A stretch of DNA of 64,000 bases from positions 248,001 to 312,000 of the forward strand of contig NZ_JAKGAS010000004.1 of the NCBI RefSeq assembly GCF_021532655.1, given 5' to 3'. Below, one piece after another: positions 1 through 8,737 of this stretch. This DNA is from Paraglaciecola algarum (GTDB taxonomy: Bacteria > Pseudomonadota > Gammaproteobacteria > Enterobacterales > Alteromonadaceae). Below the pieces are notes generated by a model, which saw only the letters and a list, made by a program, of their open reading frames with translations, was not told where the DNA came from and did not search any database. Each line of letters opens with the position of its first letter. Position 1 is the first letter of the stretch. The position numbers and the translations under genes are program-made.

Positions 1-1
1 G

Positions 2-169
2 GAATCTAGCACTAAAGAAGGTTTACTGAGTAAGTTTATAGATAATACCTTTGGTGGTTCAACAAGCCAGATGATGATGCAACTAATTGGCAAACATAAA
101 GTTAATCAAGATGAATTAAGCCAAATTAAAACATTTCTTAAAAACCTCGAGGACCAAGATCATGGATAG
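2..169 (+). CDS. BlaI/MecI-family transcriptional repressor, C-terminal end only
   Basis: The first bases read in frame as the last 55 residues of a protein, starting ESSTKEGLL and ending NLEDQDHG before TAG. The pattern of a leucine-rich segment, a short glycine/serine turn and a final helix rich in E, L and K fits the C-terminal dimerisation region of BlaI/MecI-type winged-helix repressors. The call leans heavily on the next gene, a BlaR1-like M56 peptidase, because these two families are usually encoded as a pair. The stop overlaps that gene's start by 8 nt, so the two are probably translationally coupled. The DNA-binding half lies outside the window. Confidence 0.6.
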   Translation, partial: ESSTKEGLLSKFIDNTFGGSTSQMMMQLIGKHKVNQDELSQIKTFLKNLEDQDHG

Positions 170-2672
170 ATTTACCTTCATATTTGATAACCAAATCATA
201 TACGCATTAGGCTGGACAATTATTCATTCATTTTGGCAAAGTTTGTTCGTGTTAGGCTTATTAAGTTTTTCGCTAATGCTAAATAAACGCTCTCGCCCAG
301 AAACACGCTATTGGTTATCAATTTTCGCCATGATTTGTTGTGCCATTATTAGCGTCAAAACTTTTTTAATCTGTTATCGAGATATCATTCAAACCAGTGC
401 AATATTTAATACCCTTAATTTATCAGGAAACACTGATGTTACTCAAAGTTTTTGGACTGTCACTTTTCAAACTCTCAACCCTTGGCTCAACAATATAGTA
501 CTAATTTGGTATCTCGGGTTTGCCATTCAAGGCGTCAGGTTTGTCATGGATTTATTGGCAATACAAGACCTAAAACGCAATTCTACGCATAACCTTTCGC
601 AAAGTTGGACTATAAGATTAAATGAGTTGAAATCAAAACTAGGCATTTGTAAACACATTAGCTTTGTTCAGTCGGCAAAAATCCAAACCCCATGCGTAAT
701 TGGGCATATTAACCCTATAGTACTTTTACCATTAGGTTTAATCTGTCAGCTACCCGATGAACAAATTGAAGCCATAGTTTTACATGAATTGGCACATATA
801 AAACGTCACGATTATTTAGTGAATATATTTCAGTCATTACTTAAAGTATTGTTTTTCTTTAATCCTTTTGTTTTAGCGATAAGTAAAAGAGTAGATATTG
901 AACGAGAAAATGCCTGTGACGATATAGCAGTTAAAGCATGTAAAAGCTCGTTTGTTTATGCAAATGGGTTAAGCCAAATAGCGGCAGAGTCACTAAAAAA
1001 TCAAGCGATTATGGCCGCGTCAAAAAGTGAATACTTATTATTAGCGAGAGTAAAGAGGTTATTCTCACACTCACAAAAATTAAATGTTTCTATGGAGAAA
1101 TTCATTTCATTATGTTGTGCAGTATTACTAGCGTTAAGTTTAAATGTGAGTGCAACCAATAACTTAAATACATTCGAAAACAAACCAGAAAACGAAGTCG
1201 TGTTAGTTGAGTCCAAAACACCCGTAAAAAATATACCGACTATTGCAAACAATAATACCGATTCGAAAAAAACGACTCTTATTGAAAAACCAATTAAACA
1301 GGCTATGCCAAAAACACTCAATATAAAGCAAGTCACTAAACCAGAAAAACAACAAGCTCCGTTAGACACAAATATAGTTAAAGTAAGTAACGAAAAAACG
1401 GTAACTAGTTCAAAGGTAGAAGAAGAAAAAATAACTAACAGTGTGAGTGCTGCAGCTAACTATATAGAGGATAAAATATCACACCAAACACAGGGTTCAA
1501 AGTCGAAAGAGAAGACCATTAACACTGGCAGTAGTATACAAAAAGTAGAAACTAGTTCTGCCCAACTAGCGTCATTTTCTCCAACCCAGCCTAAGGTTTC
1601 AGCTACATTAGCTAACCTAAACCCTACGCCAGAAACGGACAATTGTGGTCGCTTCATTAGTAATAGTTATGTCCCTTCTGGCGACTACGCAATCACCATA
1701 CAAGAACACAATGGTAAACGTATTAGATTTGCTAATATAGGTGGGTTTCCAAGTTTAGGTGGGTTTATCTCACTAAACCTTAAACCAGGTTTGCATTCAT
1801 TTAGAGGTTTTGCCGTTTGTACACAAAGCTACTGCAAAAAATCTAACTTTATCGGCGGAGGGCAAGCAGATGAAGTAAACTTTACGGTTAATGTACAAGC
1901 AAATAAATCCTATCGAATTGCCGCAAAGCCTAAAGTACCTAGAAGCTTGAAACGTAACAAACGGTTCGAAGCTTTTGTGGTGTCAGCAAAAGAACAACAA
2001 TGTGATGACATCATAGCAAGGCCTCCCCTTGAGACACCAAAGCCGCAATTATCCAAATTATCTGATAAGTTATTTGCCAAATTACTTAGCGTGCCAATGG
2101 TAGAGCTTCAAGACTTTGGATATATAGTGTATGCACCAATTAAAATGGATGACATTGAAATATCATCCCGTTTTAAAACATGGAAAACCCTGACTTCTGA
2201 TTATCTACCTGAACTGGGCCAACAAAGCCATTTTGTAGAACGAATAGCAGATAACAAACAACTCAACAATGACGAATATCAAGACATCATAGACTCTACT
2301 TTGGTGGCTCAAATTAGACTTAAAAGAATCAAACATAATAAACTAGAAAAATGCCAATCTAATCCACACCTTTCAACAATTGCTCATTCATACTCTTTTT
2401 GTCAATACACCCACAATGTTAAAGGGGTAGTTGAAGTAGTCGTAATGCATCCTAAAAGCAAAGAATTATTGATGTATGGCGAAACTTTAATTGAAGTACA
2501 AAGTGATTTTAGTAAGAACAAAGGTATTAAAGCCGAACAATGGAAAAATAAACATGAAAAACAGTTTTGGGCGAATTTTATCGAAAAAACCAAAAGCCAA
2601 ATAACTAAAACCCTAAGAAATATTCAACAACAAAAATACCAATCTGAAATATTAGAAATAGCCTCTAGGTAA
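162..2672 (+). CDS. BlaR1-like M56 family membrane metallopeptidase with long C-terminal extension
   Basis: Predicted inner-membrane zinc peptidase of family M56, the family of BlaR1/MecR1 antirepressors that respond to a signal and lead to loss of a BlaI-type repressor. Hydrophobic segments lie near residues 10-30, 42-65 and 105-130. The zinc motif HELAH is at 208-212, followed by KRHDY, and a further ERENACDD segment supplies the expected downstream acidic ligand. Another membrane segment lies near 310-325. After it comes a low-complexity linker rich in K, T, S and N (about 330-490). The extension from about 490 to 836 has several cysteines and resembles no penicillin-binding sensor domain I know; I saw no SxxK-type serine signature in it. 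What signal it senses is unknown. It overlaps the repressor gene upstream and is followed by a terminator. Confidence 0.8.
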   Translation: MDRFTFIFDNQIIYALGWTIIHSFWQSLFVLGLLSFSLMLNKRSRPETRYWLSIFAMICCAIISVKTFLICYRDIIQTSAIFNTLNLSGNTDVTQSFWTVTFQTLNPWLNNIVLIWYLGFAIQGVRFVMDLLAIQDLKRNSTHNLSQSWTIRLNELKSKLGICKHISFVQSAKIQTPCVIGHINPIVLLPLGLICQLPDEQIEAIVLHELAHIKRHDYLVNIFQSLLKVLFFFNPFVLAISKRVDIERENACDDIAVKACKSSFVYANGLSQIAAESLKNQAIMAASKSEYLLLARVKRLFSHSQKLNVSMEKFISLCCAVLLALSLNVSATNNLNTFENKPENEVVLVESKTPVKNIPTIANNNTDSKKTTLIEKPIKQAMPKTLNIKQVTKPEKQQAPLDTNIVKVSNEKTVTSSKVEEEKITNSVSAAANYIEDKISHQTQGSKSKEKTINTGSSIQKVETSSAQLASFSPTQPKVSATLANLNPTPETDNCGRFISNSYVPSGDYAITIQEHNGKRIRFANIGGFPSLGGFISLNLKPGLHSFRGFAVCTQSYCKKSNFIGGGQADEVNFTVNVQANKSYRIAAKPKVPRSLKRNKRFEAFVVSAKEQQCDDIIARPPLETPKPQLSKLSDKLFAKLLSVPMVELQDFGYIVYAPIKMDDIEISSRFKTWKTLTSDYLPELGQQSHFVERIADNKQLNNDEYQDIIDSTLVAQIRLKRIKHNKLEKCQSNPHLSTIAHSYSFCQYTHNVKGVVEVVVMHPKSKELLMYGETLIEVQSDFSKNKGIKAEQWKNKHEKQFWANFIEKTKSQITKTLRNIQQQKYQSEILEIASR

Positions 2673-2696
2673 TACCCAAAAACGATTGAGCATAAA

Positions 2697-2732
2697 AAAG
2701 CCCGCTTAGTTATTACACAAAGCGGGCTTTCA
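2697..2732. terminator. Rho-independent terminator
   Basis: An inverted repeat of about 10 bp (AAGCCCGCTT and AAGCGGGCTT) around an ATTACAC-type loop, flanked by A and T runs, lies just after the M56 peptidase stop. The TonB-receptor remnant on the other strand ends 30 nt further on, so the hairpin may serve both directions. Confidence 0.8.
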
Positions 2733-2761
2733 AATACCAAGCTTAGTAACTTAAGAATACA

Positions 2762-2986
2762 TTAGAGCTTCCAATTTACACTTAAACGATAAAATGATGC
2801 AGCTAAATTATGATTGAACGTTGCTTCAGGAATGACGGTATAAGAACGATTAACCTCTTCACCCACATTGGTCACTTTCAATAACATGCCTAAGCCAGGT
2901 AAAAAATCATACTCCACACTAAAATCAATTTGAGCGTATTCTTCATTCCAAGTTCTTGGGCTCAAGTATCTTAAGTAAATATACTT
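2762..2986 (-). pseudogene. TonB-dependent receptor C-terminal remnant
   Basis: This frame encodes about 74 residues matching the end of the full receptor at 5291-8737. Both have a W-x-E-x-YAQ-(I/L)-DFS segment, a central KxxNxG(E/K) segment, an RSY motif, and the last nine residues FYRLSVNWKL apart from one flanking change. The final Trp/Leu-type end is typical of the last outer-membrane strand. Upstream the frame hits a TGA, and no plug domain, signal peptide or other strands are present, so it cannot be a working receptor. It is best read as the leftover of a second, diverged receptor gene that once ended here, or of a recombination between two receptor copies. It directly follows the lipoprotein gene in the same direction. 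Confidence 0.8.
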
Positions 2987-3012
2987 TCAAAAAAATATCT
3001 ACATGCTGCAGT

Positions 3013-4254
3013 TTAATCAAGTATTGGACTTTCAAATAAAGACCGGTCCGCAACTTCTTTATGAGAATACTTTTCGCTGTTAAAGATAATAAAGCGATCA
3101 ATTTCAAAACCTTTTGAACGTGCCGCAAGTTGCATTGAATATACCCCAGGTTTATCGATTTTTAACCTGACCACTCCACTTAAGCCATCGGCTAATTCAG
3201 AAGACATACCGCCAAATCCGAACACTTCAGTAGATCGATTAACGTATTTATAATAGTCAGGCAACGGCTTATCATTGGGACCAACATCATGTTGTCCGTA
3301 GAAACCTAGGAAGACATCGTTACCTTTATCACCTTCGTAACCTTCAGCTTGTCGTGTATACATTCGCACTTCATATGTGCCGGGAGTATTAATTTTAAAT
3401 TGAGTCTCAAACCTACCTTCAGTATTGTGATGATAGTGATTTGTGTCGTTCCAAACTATATAAAAGCCACCTGTCGCTCTAATGTCTTCTCTTAGCTCCC
3501 AGCCTCCGTCGTGATAGGGCAAGTTTTCTGCCTCCATTATGAGTAAGCCATTTTTTTCTTCAAAAAAGTTAACTGCCTTTTCTGCAATAGTTTTAACCAA
3601 CACTTGTGAGCTAGCAACTAAATTACCGTCCTCAGTAGTCGCGGAAATGCTCGCTGTTCCTTCGGCGATAGCTTTAACCACCCCGTGTTCGGTTACTTGG
3701 GCTATTTGTGGATTGGAAGATTGCCATGTGACTGCTTCATTGCTCACAAAAGCAGGGGTAAAATTAAGTTTCAAAAATTGAGTGGTATTAGGTTTAAGGG
3801 AAAACTGGCTAGGAGTCAGAGTAATGCCAGACACTCCAATAGGTTTACCATCATGTTTAGCAATTAAGTCGATGTTTTTAAACATGATATTTTCATGCCA
3901 TGAGGCTCCCGCAGGACGAGTAACCAGCCTAACTTGGTAATTCTCTGACTCGTCTAATAAGTAATCTAATGCAAAGGTATAAGTCAATTCCCCAGTACCC
4001 GATTTTACTGATTTAAGTTGATTCGCCATAGTGGCGCCGTATTGGTTAATCAAGGTTAAAGCAATGTCGCGGTCATCTTTGGCCTCATATTTAATGGTAA
4101 AGCTATGCTGATATGCGTCTTTATATATGCGTAAAAAGGCCGGCGGATTAACAAACTCAATGCTGTCTTGCTTGGGCATTGTAGTAATATTTGTATGACT
4201 ATTGCAGGCGATTAACATGCTAAACAGCCAAAGAAGGGATATTATTTTTTTCAT
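3013..4254 (-). CDS. Lipoprotein with Ig-like (BIG2) and carbohydrate-binding-like domains
   Basis: A 413-residue lipoprotein. The lipobox is IAC with the lipidated cysteine at residue 17. An Ig-like region spans about 25-125. A bacterial Ig-like group 2 domain spans about 143-222, with the typical segments VTWQSSNPQIAQV and GTASISAT. The C-terminal part (about 228-405) starts IMEAENLP and ends with a G-x-E-I-D-R-F-I-I segment, the usual beginning and end of CBM6/35-like beta-sandwich modules that bind glycans. No catalytic domain is evident. It lies 34 nt downstream of an unknown secreted protein and in the same direction as the large TonB-dependent receptor, so it probably captures a polysaccharide or glycoconjugate at the cell surface. 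The substrate cannot be told from sequence. Confidence 0.7.
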   Translation of the reverse strand: MKKIISLLWLFSMLIACNSHTNITTMPKQDSIEFVNPPAFLRIYKDAYQHSFTIKYEAKDDRDIALTLINQYGATMANQLKSVKSGTGELTYTFALDYLLDESENYQVRLVTRPAGASWHENIMFKNIDLIAKHDGKPIGVSGITLTPSQFSLKPNTTQFLKLNFTPAFVSNEAVTWQSSNPQIAQVTEHGVVKAIAEGTASISATTEDGNLVASSQVLVKTIAEKAVNFFEEKNGLLIMEAENLPYHDGGWELREDIRATGGFYIVWNDTNHYHHNTEGRFETQFKINTPGTYEVRMYTRQAEGYEGDKGNDVFLGFYGQHDVGPNDKPLPDYYKYVNRSTEVFGFGGMSSELADGLSGVVRLKIDKPGVYSMQLAARSKGFEIDRFIIFNSEKYSHKEVADRSLFESPILD

Positions 4255-4288
4255 TATTGATTCCTATTGTCAGTTCTAAAGTTGGCGA

Positions 4289-5191
4289 CTATTGAATGCT
4301 TGTGCCAATAAATTGTTTAAACTTTTCAGGGTTGCCATCTGCATCGCCTGTCAGTAAATAAAACACCATACCTGCATCTGAAATATCTGGTTTATTATGT
4401 TTGTGTTTTTTCATACTTTCCCATAACCAGTTAACGTCAGGATCTTTATGGTCTTTCATCCATTCCCAAACCGACCAATCTTTGCTTACTTTGCCCGCTG
4501 AACTCCAACCTTTGTTTGGATTGTTTCTATCGTTTTGATCCTTAATTCGATTAAAATTGATTTTGTTATTACTAAAAGCAAGCACATCATCTATGGTTTT
4601 ATGTTCCGGTCGTCTTAAATGATTGTCGTTATAGTTACTGTGAGAGATCACATAAACATGGGATAACGCGTCTTTTTGGCCTTGTTCAACGGTTAATTTA
4701 ACTGCTTGATATAAAAACTCTGATGGTCCCATGTTGATAAAGTACAACGGGTCAGCCGCTGTTGATTTGGCAATTTCATTTTTTAAATGTGTTACGGCTT
4801 TTTGTTTATGAATACCCACATCAAAGAAAATATCTCTATTAAAACCCCAACGAGAAATGGAGCCGTCTATCCCTTCTTGCATATAGTTTCGAATAGTAGT
4901 GTGTGGCGGAGAAGGCATAAAGTTGTTATAAGAATAATGGACTAAATTACTCTGTTTTTTAAGTTTGGCGAGCATGGCTAATGCTGCGGGTGTGGCGCCC
5001 CAATCATCAGGATCGGCGGTTCTGTATTTGCCCACATATTCCATGTCAGGTTGTTCATTACCATCAGCACTTACCGCAATCCTATTATTTTTATAACCCC
5101 AGCCTCCTTCCTGAGCAAAGGCTTTGGCTGAATTGACCAAAGCCGCTGAGCAAACGAATATACAAGATACAATACACATTATTTTTTTCAT
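4289..5191 (-). CDS. Secreted protein of unknown function, possibly nucleoside-hydrolase-like fold
   Basis: Predicted 300-residue exported protein. The start chosen is the ATG at 5191 because a GAG-type ribosome site lies about 8 nt upstream; a TTG four codons earlier is possible. A signal peptide with hydrophobic core CIVSCIFVCSAALV ends near the AKAFA site. The mature protein opens with an acidic segment (ISADGNEQPD, then ADPDDWGATPAALAML). This loosely recalls the aspartate-rich N-terminal motif of inosine/uridine-type nucleoside hydrolases and of Sde182-like (DUF1593) secreted proteins, but the spacing is not canonical. It also contains VYVISHSNYNDNH and many W, H and N residues. I do not recognise the family. 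It sits between the TonB-dependent receptor and the CBM-like lipoprotein, so a role in handling the imported compound is plausible. Confidence 0.6.
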   Translation of the reverse strand: MKKIMCIVSCIFVCSAALVNSAKAFAQEGGWGYKNNRIAVSADGNEQPDMEYVGKYRTADPDDWGATPAALAMLAKLKKQSNLVHYSYNNFMPSPPHTTIRNYMQEGIDGSISRWGFNRDIFFDVGIHKQKAVTHLKNEIAKSTAADPLYFINMGPSEFLYQAVKLTVEQGQKDALSHVYVISHSNYNDNHLRRPEHKTIDDVLAFSNNKINFNRIKDQNDRNNPNKGWSSAGKVSKDWSVWEWMKDHKDPDVNWLWESMKKHKHNKPDISDAGMVFYLLTGDADGNPEKFKQFIGTSIQ

Positions 5192-5229
5192 GGAACATCT
5201 CAAAAGTTAAATTTTAGAAAGGTTTGGTT

Positions 5230-5268
5230 ACATTGCTTACAGCGGCTCTGGGCTGCTATAAGCAATGT
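5230..5268 (-). other. Intercistronic hairpin downstream of the TonB-dependent receptor gene
   Basis: An imperfect inverted repeat with 10-bp outer arms (ACATTGCTTA and TAAGCAATGT), extended inward by AGC/GCT pairs, lies in the 99-nt gap between the receptor gene and the next gene. It lacks a T-run, so it is not a standard terminator. Such a structure could protect the upstream mRNA end or cause partial termination, giving more receptor than downstream protein. That role is inferred only. Confidence 0.45.
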
Positions 5269-5290
5269 TTAAGGACTTGAGTTAATTAGC

Positions 5291-8200
5291 TTATAGCTTC
5301 CAATTCACACTCAAACGATAGAAAGTCGCTGCTAAGTTATGTCTTACCGTTGCATTCTCATGCCATGCATAGCTTCTTTGCGCTTTTTTGCCCAAATTAG
5401 AAGCTTTAAATAGAACCCCCAACTTATCTGAGAATTTATAACCTAACGAGAAGTCAAGTTGTGCATAATCTTCTCTCCATACACTTGCACTAACAGGTGT
5501 ATATTTTTGATAAACGTTTTGACCTAAAGTGTTAGTTTGTGCCTCATTAAGTGATGCGGCAGTCCAGTCCCAATTACCACCTCGGAAACCATCTAAATAC
5601 TGCTCTCTCCAGTTGTAGGCAATACGCGCTGACCAAGCATTTTTTTCATAGAAGAATTGAAGGTTATAAGTATTATCAGAGCGCCCCTGAATCGGCAGCT
5701 TTTCACCGGTAATGGTATCTCGTCGAATGCCTTGCTCGGTGTCTACATAGGTATAGTTAGCCTGCACACCAAAACCTTGCCATGCTTCAGGTAAGTAATC
5801 GAAGGTATGTACACCGCCAATTTCAATACCGTTTACCTTACCGTCACCACCATTCACAGGTTGTCTAATTATTTGCGCTGAAATCGGGTCAAAACGTGTT
5901 TCTTCAATCTTCTGATCAATCAAGTCTTTAGTGAAATAAGCAATCGAAAGACTATCAGTTTCCGATATATACCACTCCCAGCTGAAATCCATCGAGCGAG
6001 TTTGAAACGGTCTTAAGTTCGGGTTACCAAAGCGGTTGCCGGCCGGGTCCATACTCAAATCATTCGCACCAGGACGGGCCATGGTTTTATAAGCAGCAAA
6101 ACGTACCACCATATCGTCTGTTACACCTAAGGATAAGTTCAAACTAGGCAAGTTGAAGCTATAATCATATTCCGACCACAACCAATCCTTGTGTAAAACA
6201 TTACCAGATGTCTGACCCGTTCCGGTTCTTAATTCAGCTCTTGCTGGGTAGGTGTCTGAAATATTGAAAGGCTCTTGGAAAATGGTAGGGACGCGGTCGC
6301 CGCCTAACTCAAGTTGTTTTCTACAGACTGATTGACGCCATGGTTGTTCCTCCTTCAACGCCAGCAATGCTGAATCTTCATAAGAGTAAACGAGTGGACC
6401 TGGATCTTCACCTACACCGTCATTAAAATCAGTTCGCGCTTGCTCCCAAGCCACCTGTTCACCTCTTACTACCGCTGATTTTTCTTCATCGACCTGCCAA
6501 GGTATATAACAGTGATCCAAGAAGGTTTCACCTTCACCTTCTGTTCTTACATGCCTTAAACCTAGGTTACCTGTTAGTGGCATATTAGCCAGTTCGTATT
6601 CGAAGTTTATCTTCAGATAAAATGCGTCGGTTTTCTCGGTCATTTTTTCTGTTTGTAGGTCTTCATAAATAACGTCATGACCGCCATAAACAGCATTGAT
6701 AAGGGCATCCCATTTTGCTGCGCTATCAGGACCAACATAATATTGACGAGGGAAGTCACCAGTAAGGTCTTGTAAACCGGTGCGTAGTGTTAAGAAATCG
6801 TCAAGCTGTTCATAAGTTGGAGCTGGGTAAGCTGATTCAGCAGGGGCAATTAATGGATCTTCAACCAATGAAGTTAATGTTCTGCTAACCCAAACGGTTC
6901 CTCTGTCAGCTTCATCAGGAATGCCATCGCCGTCATCATCATCTGGTAGTCCATCGTTATCAAGATCAACAAAGCCAGGCTTATAAGGCGTTTTCATATC
7001 GGAGCGATCTTTGAAGTTATGCAGCTCATCATGACGGTGACCAAACTCAATTTGCGTAATACCAGCAAAGTCTACATCCCAATCAAAATCCATACGCCAT
7101 TCTTTACTTTCACCACGGGTACGATTTTCTCCGTGATTTAGTCTCGCCAAACGATTCAGATCATTACGTTGTGCCGGATCGAAATAATCAGGATTAAAGC
7201 CTAGAATGGGTTCAGCGTTAATGGTGTTACCGTCAGCATCATCTAATGCTTGTAACCACATTGGCTTGATAGTCGGAAGATCATTACCTTCTGTGATGTC
7301 GTAACCTAAGCTTGGGTAAAGCCACTCACCTGTTTCAGGATGTAAAGTCTCCACATGGAGATGCATTTCACGTCCTTGGTTGTTAGTTTCTGAATCAGAG
7401 ATGGCAAAAGAAGTCTCCATTCTAAAATCATCGGTAATATACCAATCAAAATCCAAGCTTATATTAGTTTGGGTTTTTTCACTTCCATCTAGTCTTGCCA
7501 TAGAACGAATCGGTGAATTATTAGCAGGGCGTGTAGAGTCAGGGAAGAACACGCCTGAGGTTAACATAGAGCGAGAAACCTGTCCCTCAAGTGGCTGACC
7601 GCTAGTGTAAAGGTTACCGTAAGTATAATCGCCAACGGTTAGGTTATCTGCCAGCGATTCTGGATCATATTCAGTATCAACTGCATCACGGGTTAACGTA
7701 TGCCAAGTCGCCCCTGGCAACCAGCCAAGACCGTGCTCACCTTTCGAGTCTATCGGATTCATCCGGAAAAAGTCATACCATAAACGAGAGTTGTTTACTG
7801 CAGCTTCGCGTTTACTTAACGAGCCTTTTAGCTCAAGGTTAAATCGCTCACTAGGCGCCCATTGCAGCGCACCACTGATAGTCGATGTTTCAACTTCAAA
7901 ATCTTGATCTTTAACTTCAAACTGTCTTGGAACATGTGCTGGGTGGGCCGGAGCATCCGGATGACCTTGACTTTCGAGTAATCTAAGAGGCTGACGGTTC
8001 CTAAAACCTGTACCATGATATTGCCCAAAAAAGCCTTGGGAGACTGTGTTTTTCTTCTCAGTTTCTAGATTAATAAGGTAGCCTAACTCACCAAATTTAT
8101 TATCAATTTCGATTCGATTTGAATAAAAGCCGCCAAACTTACCGCCCATATCGGCATCCGACGAAGAATCATTCAATTCAACTCGGCCACGTATTTCTTG

Positions 8201-8737
8201 TCCCTCAAAATCAAACGGTGAAAAGGTCACTAATTCTACAGAACCACCTGAACCACCTTCAATTTGATCAGCTGTTGGGGATTTACTGACTGCAAGCGCT
8301 TTAACTAGCGATGAAGATAATGCATTCAAATTATTTTCACGTTGATCAAAACCATCAGTTACCACACCTTTACCATTGATGGTTAAGGCGTTGGCGCTAA
8401 AACCACGAATTTGGAATCCGGTGCCGTCACCTACATCATCACGGTTAATAGTAACACCGGTAATACGTTGTAATGCTTCGGCAATATTTGTGTCTGGTAA
8501 TTTACCAATATCAGTTGCCGAAATAGCATCTACAATTTGCGCTGCATTTCGCTTAATAGCAGCAGCATCGGACAGGGCTTGATAAGTGCCTGTGACTTCA
8601 ATAATTTCTACACCATCTTTACCATTATCCGCTTTTTCTTGAGCAAATGCTGCGCTCATAAGCGTTAGGGGAAATAATGACGCAACTTGTATTAATGTAC
8701 TACATTTTGATTTTATTCTTTTTTTTCTGTCTTTCAT
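5291..8737 (-). CDS. Large TonB-dependent outer-membrane receptor
   Basis: A 1148-residue outer-membrane active transporter. The start is the ATG at 8737, preceded by GAGGAA at 7-nt spacing; an upstream TTG would add five residues. The signal peptide (residues about 1-33) ends SAAFA. A TonB-box-like segment IEVTG follows. The plug domain has the standard IVDAISATDIGKLPD, ITGVTINRD and FQIRGF segments. The rest is a beta barrel ending in FYRLSVNWKL. The plug wording matches the TonB-Xanth-Caul subfamily, whose members often import glycans or glycan breakdown products in marine gammaproteobacteria. Around residues 590-611 an extracellular-loop stretch contains repeated DxDxDG acids like a thrombospondin type 3 calcium-binding motif. 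The next two genes in the same direction encode secreted proteins, suggesting a shared uptake function. Confidence 0.93.
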   Translation of the reverse strand: MKDRKKRIKSKCSTLIQVASLFPLTLMSAAFAQEKADNGKDGVEIIEVTGTYQALSDAAAIKRNAAQIVDAISATDIGKLPDTNIAEALQRITGVTINRDDVGDGTGFQIRGFSANALTINGKGVVTDGFDQRENNLNALSSSLVKALAVSKSPTADQIEGGSGGSVELVTFSPFDFEGQEIRGRVELNDSSSDADMGGKFGGFYSNRIEIDNKFGELGYLINLETEKKNTVSQGFFGQYHGTGFRNRQPLRLLESQGHPDAPAHPAHVPRQFEVKDQDFEVETSTISGALQWAPSERFNLELKGSLSKREAAVNNSRLWYDFFRMNPIDSKGEHGLGWLPGATWHTLTRDAVDTEYDPESLADNLTVGDYTYGNLYTSGQPLEGQVSRSMLTSGVFFPDSTRPANNSPIRSMARLDGSEKTQTNISLDFDWYITDDFRMETSFAISDSETNNQGREMHLHVETLHPETGEWLYPSLGYDITEGNDLPTIKPMWLQALDDADGNTINAEPILGFNPDYFDPAQRNDLNRLARLNHGENRTRGESKEWRMDFDWDVDFAGITQIEFGHRHDELHNFKDRSDMKTPYKPGFVDLDNDGLPDDDDGDGIPDEADRGTVWVSRTLTSLVEDPLIAPAESAYPAPTYEQLDDFLTLRTGLQDLTGDFPRQYYVGPDSAAKWDALINAVYGGHDVIYEDLQTEKMTEKTDAFYLKINFEYELANMPLTGNLGLRHVRTEGEGETFLDHCYIPWQVDEEKSAVVRGEQVAWEQARTDFNDGVGEDPGPLVYSYEDSALLALKEEQPWRQSVCRKQLELGGDRVPTIFQEPFNISDTYPARAELRTGTGQTSGNVLHKDWLWSEYDYSFNLPSLNLSLGVTDDMVVRFAAYKTMARPGANDLSMDPAGNRFGNPNLRPFQTRSMDFSWEWYISETDSLSIAYFTKDLIDQKIEETRFDPISAQIIRQPVNGGDGKVNGIEIGGVHTFDYLPEAWQGFGVQANYTYVDTEQGIRRDTITGEKLPIQGRSDNTYNLQFFYEKNAWSARIAYNWREQYLDGFRGGNWDWTAASLNEAQTNTLGQNVYQKYTPVSASVWREDYAQLDFSLGYKFSDKLGVLFKASNLGKKAQRSYAWHENATVRHNLAATFYRLSVNWKL

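Noticed and set aside
1001..1369. Antisense open frame within the M56 peptidase gene
   Set aside because: It lies opposite a well-supported coding region, in the low-complexity linker, and shows no family features.
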